Shown: positions 43,665 through 50,186 of the stretch, in pieces
Layout: every line of letters begins with the position of its first letter
Numbering within the stretch: position 1 is the stretch's first letter
NCBI GenBank assembly: GCA_029983695.1
Contig: JASBZB010000002.1
Coordinates: 62,001 to 126,000 of the forward strand
Direction of reading: 5' to 3'
Source of the DNA: Lutispora sp003527145
Lineage (GTDB): Bacteria > Bacillota > Clostridia > Lutisporales > Lutisporaceae
Length of the DNA stretch: 64,000 nt
Made by a program: the position numbers and the translations under genes
Notes under the pieces: generated by a model
Database searches by the model: none
Told to the model about the DNA's origin: nothing
Seen by the model: the letters and a program-made list of their open reading frames with translations, nothing else

Positions 43665-43777
43665 ACATGACATGCTGTTGACATATTCACTATGGTATCC
43701 TTTATTTAACGGAAAGCAGGTATTAATGCAACCTATGCTCTCCCATGCATTATGAAAAAAGAAAGCGGGGTTTTATA

Positions 43778-44191
43778 ATGACAAATGAATTGTTGAAAAA
43801 AGCCGAGGACTTTATAAAGAATGCAGAAACGGCTGCATTGTCTTCTATTGATGAGAACGGCTATCCCAGAACTGCTGCAATGTCCAGCATAAAAACAGAG
43901 GGAATAAAAACTGTATGGTTTTCGACGGGGACAAAATCAAACAAAACAAAGAATTTCAGAAAGAATAGCAAGGCAAGCGTATGCTATTATTCGGAAGGCG
44001 GCAATATTACTCTGATCGGTGAGATTACAATTGTCGAAGATATGGATATAAAAAAACAACTTTGGGTTGACTGGTTTATTGAACATTTTCCTCTTGGGGT
44101 AACAGATCCTAATTACTGTGTTTTAAAATTTGAAGCAAAATACATACAAGTTTGGCTTGAGAACAATTTCGAGGAATTCTTCCTTGATTGA
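43778..44191 (+). CDS. Pyridoxamine 5'-phosphate oxidase-family protein
   Basis: A 137-residue split-barrel flavin-binding protein of the general stress protein 26/PPOX-like group. Visible are ETAALSSIDENGYPRTAAMS (N-terminal strand-loop-strand), TVWFSTGTKSNKTKNFRKNS, and KASVCYYSEGGNITLIGEI. The final VLKFEAKYIQVWLENNFEEF is typical. It is not the biosynthetic PdxH and its substrate is unknown. The ATG at 43778 is used because GCGGGG lies upstream at good spacing; a frame to 43745 adds 11 residues. It is followed after 17 nt by the AlkZ-related gene. Confidence 0.88.
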   Translation: MTNELLKKAEDFIKNAETAALSSIDENGYPRTAAMSSIKTEGIKTVWFSTGTKSNKTKNFRKNSKASVCYYSEGGNITLIGEITIVEDMDIKKQLWVDWFIEHFPLGVTDPNYCVLKFEAKYIQVWLENNFEEFFLD

Positions 44192-44208
44192 TTGTGTGGT
44201 GAAGAGCA

Positions 44209-44898
44209 ATGGCTGATGATTATACAAATGCAAAAATAACTGAATACGGCAAGTTTCTCGATATAGTGGAGGATGTCGGGTTTATGCCCCTATCCAAGAA
44301 TTGTATTGATTTCATCAATCTATCAGATTTAACTCTGACGGAGCAATGGCATACAGGGCTGGCATCAGATCCATGGCAATGGAGGATAAAGATAGAAGCA
44401 GATAATAAGGCTGGATACGCAAAGCTGTTTGACAAGAAACCGGGATTTATATCTCTCCAATGGTACCCTGTGTTTCTTGCTGCACGAAGAAGGGGACGGA
44501 GCTTCGAAGACATGTACTCAGAGGGTCTTATAAGCAATTATGCAAAGAAAATCTATGCTTTGTTTGAAAAACATGAAAACCTGGCCATCTTTGAGATAAA
44601 AGCGATGGCAGGCTTTACAAGGGAATCTAATTCAAAATTTGAAGCTGCTATGTGCGAACTGCAAATGGGAATGTTTATCACAATAAATGGAACCAAGCAG
44701 AAAATCAGTGCAAAAGGAGATTTATACGGCTGGCCTGCCACAGCTTATTCAACGGTTGAAAAGTGGGCAGGCGAGGAGCTTATCTCAAAAGCGCAACGCA
44801 TAAATCCCAAGGATGCAGCGGATGAAATCTTAGAAAGAATTGAACAGTTTTCTCCAAATATGGAGTCTAAAAAGGCAAGAAGGTTTGCAGGGTTGTAA
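44209..44898 (+). CDS. AlkZ-related protein, unknown function
   Basis: A 229-residue soluble protein that I associate with the group annotated as AlkZ-related (winged-helix proteins resembling a portion of YcaQ/AlkZ glycosylases). Segments DNKAGYAKLFDKKPGFISLQ, WYPVFLAARRRGRSFEDMYS, and KGDLYGWPATAYSTVEKWAG are recognisable in that group. The catalytic QxQ of AlkZ is not visible, so glycosylase activity is not claimed. GTGGTGAAGAGC precedes the start. It is followed by a hairpin (44887-44915) without a T run, overlapping its stop. Confidence 0.6.
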   Translation: MADDYTNAKITEYGKFLDIVEDVGFMPLSKNCIDFINLSDLTLTEQWHTGLASDPWQWRIKIEADNKAGYAKLFDKKPGFISLQWYPVFLAARRRGRSFEDMYSEGLISNYAKKIYALFEKHENLAIFEIKAMAGFTRESNSKFEAAMCELQMGMFITINGTKQKISAKGDLYGWPATAYSTVEKWAGEELISKAQRINPKDAADEILERIEQFSPNMESKKARRFAGL

Positions 44899-44901
44899 AT
44901 T

Positions 44902-45052
44902 TTATTCAACCCTGCCATCGTCCACATCAAACATTGGTGGAAAAGCAATGATGCCCGGCTGTATTTCACCTTTTTCAACGAAACGCCTCGTAATTGACGT
45001 TTGCCGTACTATTATAATTCGATACTCTTTCACTTCTTATTTTTATATTCAT
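44902..45052 (-). pseudogene. Decayed GNAT gene behind rsgA
   Basis: An ATG at 45052 with GGGAGGAAATAGAC upstream opens 25 codons reading MNIKIRSERVSN, then STANVNYEAFR, and stops at 44975. That text matches the N-terminus of YhbS-like GNAT acetyltransferases. A second frame continues with RRFVEKGEIQPGIIAFPPMF to a TAA at 44902. The two pieces suggest a gene reduced by a frameshift and large deletion. The strong ribosome binding site is still intact, so a 25-residue peptide could be made. Confidence 0.5.
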
Positions 45053-45055
45053 TGT

Positions 45056-46108
45056 CTATTTCCTCCCTTTATAGTATTGCTTTTGAAACTTGGCAATCTG
45101 CTTACCCCATTGTTTTTGCTGCAATCTGAGCTTCCCTTCTTTTCTAGCTTCGAGATGTGCCAATTCTTTTTGCAGCTTGAGCCAGCTCTCCCATCTCACA
45201 GCATCCAGGGCACCTGTCTCCAAGGCTTCCCTAACAGCACAGCCCGGTTCATTTCCATGACTGCAATCATGGAAACGGCATGATTGCACCAATTGCTCGA
45301 CATCGCCAAACATGGCCTCTATGCCGGTTTCTGCTTCCCACAGGGATAGCGTGCGCATTCCGGGCGTATCCAAAATCAATCCTCCTCCAGGTAAAAGCAC
45401 CAGCTCTCTATGAGTTGTAGTATGCCTACCTCTGCTGTCGTTTTCACGGATTTCGTGAGTCTTCAGCAATTCCTCTCCAGCCAAAACATTTACCAAAGTT
45501 GATTTGCCTACACCGGAGGAGCCGAGCAAAGCAATGGTTTTCCCAGGTTGAAAATATTTTTTTATCTCATTTATGCCTTCTCCCGTAATGCTGCTTACCG
45601 CGTGGACCTCTACGCCTGGTGCAGTAGCATACACTGTTGCCATCTTGACAGGAATATCGTCGCAGCAATCAGTTTTAGTCAATACAATTACAGGTTCTGC
45701 ACCGCTTTCCCATGCAGCGATAAGATACCTTTCAAGCCTCCTCATATTGAAATCTCTGTTCAAGGATTGAATAAGGAAAACAGCATCTACGTTTGCTGCT
45801 ACAATTTGTTCTTTAACCTCTATTCCTGCAGCAGTCCTTGAAAATTTTGTCTTCCTTTGCAATACATATCTGATACATGTTGAAGCACTGTCTATTGACT
45901 CCAATGCAACCCAGTCTCCGGCCGCCATGTGGAAGTCATCACCAAATTTTTGCACCGGCCTGTTGACGCAAATCTCACCATGATCACAAGCTACTCGCAG
46001 GACCTGACCATAATCTGCAATTATCCTTCCCGGAAACAATCCCTCTTTGAATTTTTTATTCCATTGATTTTCAAAGTATTCATTCCACCCATATTCATTT
46101 ATGCTCAT
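45056..46108 (-). CDS. rsgA: Ribosome small subunit-dependent GTPase RsgA
   Basis: A 350-residue circularly permuted GTPase that helps mature 30S subunits. An OB-fold occupies about 25-95. The G domain shows the permuted order: G4 VLTKTD (about 140), G1 GSSGVGKSTL (about 195), and G3 DTPGMR (about 245). The C-terminal zinc finger has SCRFHDCSHGNEPGCAVREAL (Cys, His, Cys). This is the longer variant often found as an additional copy in clostridia, with the tail ending in a lysine- and glutamine-rich helix. It starts with a poor ribosome binding region and is followed by a decayed GNAT gene. Confidence 0.9.
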   Translation of the reverse strand: MSINEYGWNEYFENQWNKKFKEGLFPGRIIADYGQVLRVACDHGEICVNRPVQKFGDDFHMAAGDWVALESIDSASTCIRYVLQRKTKFSRTAAGIEVKEQIVAANVDAVFLIQSLNRDFNMRRLERYLIAAWESGAEPVIVLTKTDCCDDIPVKMATVYATAPGVEVHAVSSITGEGINEIKKYFQPGKTIALLGSSGVGKSTLVNVLAGEELLKTHEIRENDSRGRHTTTHRELVLLPGGGLILDTPGMRTLSLWEAETGIEAMFGDVEQLVQSCRFHDCSHGNEPGCAVREALETGALDAVRWESWLKLQKELAHLEARKEGKLRLQQKQWGKQIAKFQKQYYKGRK

Positions 46109-46141
46109 TTTTTCATCCTTTCTTAATCACTTTTTAACACT

Positions 46142-46188
46142 ATGCCCTAGGGCACCTTCTCTTGCCCCTCTGGGGTAATTCGCCTTGA
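46142..46188. repeat. Segment related to the interior of repeat family A
   Basis: About 47 bp resemble the additional block within family A copy 1 (19164-19210): a CAGGGCA-like palindrome TGCCCTAGGGCA, then CTCTTGCCCC and GGGGTAATTCGCCTT. Without the terminal inverted repeats it is an orphan module. It lies upstream of rsgA (minus strand) and may be a fragment or a separate element captured in copy 1. Confidence 0.5.
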
Positions 46189-46241
46189 ATAAAGTCTCGT
46201 TCAATTTTTGCTTATACCGCAGTCAAGCAAAAAAGCATAGA

Positions 46242-46275
46242 AAAATCCCGCAGATAACGACCACCTGCGGGATTT
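46242..46275 (-). terminator. Second terminator-like hairpin of the short transcript
   Basis: AAATCCCGCAG/CTGCGGGATTT, an 11-bp perfect stem with an 11-nt loop. On the minus strand it ends in TTTTTCTATGCTTTTTTG. It lies behind another hairpin terminator and would stop any read-through from the small peptide gene towards rsgA. Confidence 0.8.
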
Positions 46276-46286
46276 GCACAAAAGCA

Positions 46287-46314
46287 ATAAAAAAACACGC
46301 TACCAGTGCGTGTT
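46287..46314 (-). terminator. First terminator of the short cysteine-peptide transcript
   Basis: AACACGC/GCGTGTT with a 7-nt loop, followed on the minus strand by a run of seven Ts. It lies 9 nt downstream of the stop codon of the 23-codon ORF. Confidence 0.8.
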
Positions 46315-46322
46315 AATATTCA

Positions 46323-46394
46323 TTAGATACACGATTCAGGTTGCTCGTAAGAAGCTGCATAGGCAACGCAAACAAAGCCTTGAATGAGGCACAT
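46323..46394 (-). CDS. Very short Cys-containing peptide (23 residues)
   Basis: An ATG at 46394 opens 23 codons that begin MCLIQGF, continue VCVAYAAS and end EQPESCI, with cysteines at 2, 9 and 22. The frame extends upstream to an AUA codon at 46418 (KYRHRYT before the Met), 11 nt after AGAGGTG, which may be the real start in a non-standard codon. A perfect promoter lies upstream and a T-run terminator begins 9 nt downstream, so a dedicated short transcript is likely. I have a weak, unverified memory of short clostridial peptides with this kind of VCVxYxAS...PESCI text annotated as redox-related; treat this as unconfirmed. Confidence 0.5.
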   Translation of the reverse strand: MCLIQGFVCVAYAASYEQPESCI

Positions 46395-46512
46395 TGTATA
46401 CCTATGCCGATATTTTATTAACTAAAAATCACCTCTATATATATTTCAGACATAAAACACTACCCCTTTCCTATGTAAAATTTCTTATTTGCATAAATAC
46501 TGCAACAATTTT

Positions 46513-46541
46513 ATTATATAAGCGGTGTCAATAATTGTCAA
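46513..46541 (-). promoter_or_regulatory. Perfect sigmaA consensus promoter for the short transcript
   Basis: On the minus strand TTGACA and TATAAT are both exact consensus hexamers with an exact 17-nt spacer. This is the best promoter in the window. It starts 10 nt after the DMT gene stop and so is independent of that gene. The transcript would begin near 46506 and run about 220-260 nt to the two hairpins. Confidence 0.85.
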
Positions 46542-46550
46542 TAAGGGTTT

Positions 46551-47477
46551 CTAGGATATATCTTTATTCCTAAGAAAATATTTTATCGATGGCCACCCAA
46601 TGTTTGTTATCACTAATCCAAGGATTATTACTAAGCCGCCCAACCACTGCATCTCAGTAAGTTGTTCACCAAGAATGATGCGGGCGGTGACCAGACCTGT
46701 GATGGGGACCATAAGAGAAAGCGGGGCCACCTTGCCTGCCGGATATTTTGCAAGCAGCACGCTCCATGTGCCATAGCCAAACAATGTAGCAAAGCAGACC
46801 AGATAAAAAACAGCAAATAGAGATGTGGCATTTAAGCTTCTTATTGCTTGCATCAATGCCTGCGGCGTATCCATCATCAAGGCGAGCCCAATAAAAGGGA
46901 GCGGCGGCACGAGGCTTGACCAGACCACAAAGCTTAGCATATCTAATTTTTCTTCCTTTAATGCCGCCCTATTCACTGCATACCTGACTATTATATTTGA
47001 AAGTCCCCAAAAAACAGCCGCTGATACAGTCAAAAAAAGTGCTCCGAGAGGTATCGAGGTCAATCCGTCCGTACCTGCACTGCTTCCTATTAAGATGAGC
47101 CCAAGCGCTGCAACAGCAAGCCCGGATATCTGGTTGGCCTTTAATGGCTCTTTTAGTGCTATCGCTGCAAACAAGGGAGTGAAGAAGGCTTGAGATTGAA
47201 GTATGATCGAAGAAATCCCTGCCGGCATGCCTATATCCATTGCATAAAACAAACAGGCAAACTGGCCGACCCCTACGGTCAATCCATATGCAATGCAGTA
47301 GCGCCACTCCACAGCGGGACGCTTTACAAAAGCTATTGCAGGCAAAGCCGTAAAGGTATATCTCATAGCGGCAAGCAGCATAGGCGGTACGCCGCCAAGC
47401 CCCAGCTTGATGACCGTAAAGTTGGCTCCCCAGACCGTTACTACCAATAAAGCAAAGCTGAGGTCTCTCTTATTCAT
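46551..47477 (-). CDS. EamA/DMT-superfamily transporter
   Basis: A 308-residue membrane protein with ten hydrophobic helices in two EamA repeats. The opening VTVWGANFTVIKLGLGGVPP and the second-repeat text YGTWSVLLAKYPAGKVAPLS, then LMVPITGLVTARIILGE place it in the EamA/RhaT-type drug-metabolite group; E. coli EamA exports O-acetylserine and cysteine. The substrate is not determinable here. TTGGAGGGATACT precedes the ATG. It is monocistronic, with the short-peptide transcript starting right after its stop. Confidence 0.88.
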   Translation of the reverse strand: MNKRDLSFALLVVTVWGANFTVIKLGLGGVPPMLLAAMRYTFTALPAIAFVKRPAVEWRYCIAYGLTVGVGQFACLFYAMDIGMPAGISSIILQSQAFFTPLFAAIALKEPLKANQISGLAVAALGLILIGSSAGTDGLTSIPLGALFLTVSAAVFWGLSNIIVRYAVNRAALKEEKLDMLSFVVWSSLVPPLPFIGLALMMDTPQALMQAIRSLNATSLFAVFYLVCFATLFGYGTWSVLLAKYPAGKVAPLSLMVPITGLVTARIILGEQLTEMQWLGGLVIILGLVITNIGWPSIKYFLRNKDIS

Positions 47478-47520
47478 AGTATCCCTCCAAGTCTAATATG
47501 CGTATTGAAATGCTTTCATC

Positions 47521-47799
47521 TCATGCTTCCCAATGCCCTCTGAATTCTGTATGGTCGTTTCCCAAGTAATCTATATTTGCACTGATCCTCACAACCGTAC
47601 TGTTGTTTTGATGCTGGATATGAACATCCGACGGCCTCCCGTCATCGCCTCTGTTCTCCAGATGATTTTGTAAAATTTCTGATGCAATCTCATCACTATA
47701 CCGATCATAAATTTTATTATACTCATCTGCCGGAATCTCAAGCACCACGCTGTGCCGGCCATCATTTACGTTTCTTCTTTCTATAATACTGTTGTACAT
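47521..47799 (-). CDS. Small protein of unknown function downstream of agrB
   Basis: A 92-residue acidic, soluble protein without recognisable domain. It starts MYNSIIERRNVNDGRHSVVL and has a histidine-rich middle (DVHIQHQNNSTVV) and ends NDHTEFRGHWEA. AAGGAGATAACCGAC precedes the ATG at a normal distance. It lies 36 nt after agrB on the same strand with no terminator visible, so it may be the last gene of the agr unit. No LytTR, HTH or receiver pattern is visible, so it is not an AgrA substitute by sequence. Confidence 0.55.
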   Translation of the reverse strand: MYNSIIERRNVNDGRHSVVLEIPADEYNKIYDRYSDEIASEILQNHLENRGDDGRPSDVHIQHQNNSTVVRISANIDYLGNDHTEFRGHWEA

Positions 47800-47835
47800 G
47801 TCGGTTATCTCCTTCCTCGGATTATTGTTTATCTA

Positions 47836-48423
47836 TTATTTAGCTTCTCTACAAAAGAGATTTTTATCCGATTTCTTCAGATATCCGGGAATGAGAGATA
47901 AAGCCTCCGCTAAAATGCTCATTATTGCAATATTGGAATATCGATCAGGCAATATAAAGCTTATTAAGCCTAAAATTATAATCATAATGACAGAAAGATA
48001 CTTTAATCTTTTTCTTCTGTCTGTACTGATAATCGGCTTATTGGGATGATCTACGGGAGCATAGATAAACGCTAGAATTATGCTTACAAGCAAAAGGATT
48101 ATTTTTACTGGCATTGCCATTTGGAAGCTTATACCGATGTATAAGGCTGCGGTAAAAATAGCCAATGTTGTAGTAAAGCATCTCCAGTATGTTTCCTCAT
48201 GATAGCCCCCGGCAAAAGACCTTGTCACGATAAAAAACATTAATACAGTAATAAATTCCAGAGTGTACGAGAAAAAAGAAAAAATGAACAGGTAAATTAT
48301 AATTTTTGAGGCTTCGCTAAAAAGGCATTCAAGCCCGAACTTTATCTTTATTAGCTGTAAATCAGTGAGGCCCGGTACGTTATTCTTAATATGCTTTGTC
48401 AGATATTCTGCAATCTTATTCAT
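47836..48423 (-). CDS. agrB: AgrB-like peptide-processing membrane endopeptidase
   Basis: A 195-residue membrane protein with about five hydrophobic segments. The family motif is FIVTRSFAGGYHEETYWRC, with the catalytic His and Cys seven residues apart, as in S. aureus AgrB. AgrB cleaves the C-terminal tail of AgrD and forms the thiolactone or lactone ring. The ATG at 48423 is preferred (AAAGGA 8 nt before it), overlapping the agrC stop by 8 nt; an ATG at 48432 would add three residues. Order here is agrD-agrC-agrB. Confidence 0.88.
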   Translation of the reverse strand: MNKIAEYLTKHIKNNVPGLTDLQLIKIKFGLECLFSEASKIIIYLFIFSFFSYTLEFITVLMFFIVTRSFAGGYHEETYWRCFTTTLAIFTAALYIGISFQMAMPVKIILLLVSIILAFIYAPVDHPNKPIISTDRRKRLKYLSVIMIIILGLISFILPDRYSNIAIMSILAEALSLIPGYLKKSDKNLFCREAK

Positions 48424-49759
48424 GCCTCTCATCCTTTAGGGGAAATTTGATCAAAAATTGTGTCTCTATATCGCTGCTATATGCTTCAATATGTCCGTCA
48501 TATTTTTTCACCAGATTATTTACAATATATAGACCCAATCCATGCTCGGATTTTTGAGCTTTAGTCGAAAATCCATTTTCAAATATTTTCGGAAGTATGT
48601 CTTCCGATATTTTAGGCCCGGTATTTGCGATAGAAATAAAGTATTCATTGCCTTCTATATATGTACACAATGACACAACTCTGTTGTCATGGTCTTCGAT
48701 GGAGGTTATGGAATCAAAAGCATTGTCCAGTATATTGCTTATAATGCTTATTATATCATTGTCTTTAATATCTAAATGGCATAATGGCGCCTCAATTTCC
48801 ACATCTAAGCTTATATCATTCCTATGAGCAAAGTTGCTCTTTACAACCAATAACCCATCTATATAAACATTTCCTGTATCGAAGACTTTATATGATTCCT
48901 TTAGATCATCGGCAAGCTTGCCCACATAGCTTTTTATGCGCTCAGCCGAGTCGGGCTTATTCAGTATGCATAGGGCATTTATAGCATTCAGGTGATTTAG
49001 GTAGTCATGCTTTTCCCTTCTTAAAATATTGATTATAGCATCCAGATTGTTTATGTACTCAATCTGTAAAGTATACTTATTCTTTATAGCCAAAAGCTTT
49101 GTTCTGTCATGGTAATCAAAAATACCAAACAAAATATAAGCTAAAAATATAAAGAACAGCAATATTTCATACTTGAGTAAATCTTTAGGGTTATATATGA
49201 TATAGTTTAAGCTTGCAAAAAAAATACTCATCAGAAAAATACCAAGAACAGAATAGTTCAGCAAATTTGTGCTTTCCTTATTTCCAGAGACTTTTATTAC
49301 CGGTTTTAAGTCGCTTCTGAATAATAATACGCCGATGGTCATTTGAACTATCTTTGCAATCACAGAAAATCTCATTTTTATCGTAGGATTAGATATAATA
49401 TCGTTTACGCTTATTTGAAAAAATAAATTCAGTAAAACAGCTATCAAAGCTTCCGTTACAATTATAACTATTATAGGTATCGCAAAGCCCACAATTGACA
49501 ATATAAGACTGTTCTTTGTTATCGCACTCAGTACTACACCAGAGAAAATACTTAATATCAAAGTATGATAACCATTTGGAAAGCTTAAAGTAATCCAAAA
49601 TGAAAAAATCGTATAGATTGCAATAAAAAGCCATACTTTATGCTTGTTTTCATGTATATACTTTTTCCTTTCACCAATAAGTACTGTTGAAAATATTAAA
49701 AAAATAAATATACCTTCCAATATTGCAAAAAATATTTCGTTTATAATAAGCTCCTTCAT
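48416..49759 (-). CDS. agrC: AgrC-like GHKL sensor histidine kinase
   Basis: A 447-residue sensor. Residues about 1-225 hold six or seven hydrophobic segments (ISVNDIISNPTIKMRFSV loop between). The phosphoacceptor is in NILRREKHDYLNHLNAINAL (His within RxEKHDYxNH, the AgrC/HPK10 box). The ATPase domain (HATPase_c_5) shows IISNILDNAFDSI, ISIANTGPKIS and GFSTKAQKSEHGLGLYIVNN. AgrC senses the mature autoinducer and phosphorylates AgrA. No receiver protein is encoded nearby. GCGGAGGGAATTTTC precedes the start. It lies 44 nt after the agrD stop, behind a strong hairpin. Confidence 0.9.
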   Translation of the reverse strand: MKELIINEIFFAILEGIFIFLIFSTVLIGERKKYIHENKHKVWLFIAIYTIFSFWITLSFPNGYHTLILSIFSGVVLSAITKNSLILSIVGFAIPIIVIIVTEALIAVLLNLFFQISVNDIISNPTIKMRFSVIAKIVQMTIGVLLFRSDLKPVIKVSGNKESTNLLNYSVLGIFLMSIFFASLNYIIYNPKDLLKYEILLFFIFLAYILFGIFDYHDRTKLLAIKNKYTLQIEYINNLDAIINILRREKHDYLNHLNAINALCILNKPDSAERIKSYVGKLADDLKESYKVFDTGNVYIDGLLVVKSNFAHRNDISLDVEIEAPLCHLDIKDNDIISIISNILDNAFDSITSIEDHDNRVVSLCTYIEGNEYFISIANTGPKISEDILPKIFENGFSTKAQKSEHGLGLYIVNNLVKKYDGHIEAYSSDIETQFLIKFPLKDERHE

Positions 49760-49780
49760 GAAAATTCCCTCCGCAAATGA

Positions 49781-49812
49781 TTAAAATAAGGGGTTTTAAC
49801 CCCTTATTTTAA
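49781..49812 (-). terminator. Palindrome between agrD and agrC, overlapping the agrD stop
   Basis: TTAAAATAAGGGGTT and AACCCCTTATTTTAA are perfect 15-bp inverted repeats separated by 2 nt. The agrD stop codon (49804-49806) lies in the right arm. On the minus strand it ends in TTATTTTAAT, so it can work as a partial terminator or stabiliser that sets more agrD than agrC message. Confidence 0.75.
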
Positions 49813-49947
49813 TAGTTCTTCCGGACACTTTGCTTGCTGCGATAACCAAGCAGTCGCTACGGAAACAGAGGTTGTCCCAACAAATAGTGCGAATAAAGCT
49901 AGTATTGATAGCGATTGTCTGTTAAAAAACTTAACTATTTTTTTCAT
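49804..49947 (-). CDS. agrD: AgrD-like cyclic autoinducer peptide precursor
   Basis: A 47-residue peptide missed by length-filtered gene callers. Lys-rich amphipathic start (MKKIVKFFNR), hydrophobic helix (LSILALFALFVGTT), then VSVATAWLSQQ and the acidic C-terminal signal PEELLK of the cyclic-lactone autoinducer family. The only Cys (C41) is directly before PEELLK, not four or five residues earlier where the ring nucleophile usually lies; Thr32 or Ser36 may take that role. AAAGGAGGATCGCT precedes the ATG. It is followed by agrC and agrB on the same strand. Confidence 0.85.
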   Translation of the reverse strand: MKKIVKFFNRQSLSILALFALFVGTTSVSVATAWLSQQAKCPEELLK

Positions 49948-50003
49948 AGCGATCCTCCTTTCAACAATATTTAAGCAATTGCGGGTTTTCTACCATCATT
50001 GCA

Positions 50004-50032
50004 ATAGTAAACATTTCTATATGTAATCGCAA
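50004..50032 (-). promoter_or_regulatory. Probable promoter of the agrD operon
   Basis: On the minus strand TTGCGA and TACTAT are spaced 17 nt apart. The transcript would start about 50 nt upstream of the agrD ATG. The hexamers deviate from consensus, as expected of a regulated promoter. No convincing LytTR direct repeat was found beside it. Confidence 0.5.
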
Positions 50033-50143
50033 CTGGCAGCTTTCCCACAATGGTTTAAGCTATGGAAAACCTTTCAAATAACTATATCACTTAAATAATA
50101 GCAAAAGGCCGTTTAGACTTCAATAGCAGTTTAGCATGAATTA

Positions 50144-50176
50144 GAGAAAAGTATCTGCGCCAGAGCACAGATACTT
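50144..50176 (-). terminator. Terminator of ftsH
   Basis: AAGTATCTG/CAGATACTT, a 9-bp perfect stem with a 10-nt loop, starting 10 nt after the ftsH stop. On the minus strand it is followed by TTCTCT, a weak T tract. Confidence 0.7.
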
Positions 50177-50186
50177 CCACAAATTC

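Noticed and set aside
45840..46500. T-box or 6S-like RNA upstream of rsgA
   Set aside because: No T-box (TGGNACCGCG) sequence, and the open centre flanked by long arms of 6S RNA is absent. The short coding transcript explains the promoter and terminators better.
50010..50075. LytTR direct repeats in front of agrD (ACCATTGTG and CCAGTTGCG)
   Set aside because: Spacing is 18 nt rather than the usual 21-22 and both boxes have two mismatches, so it is not convincing.
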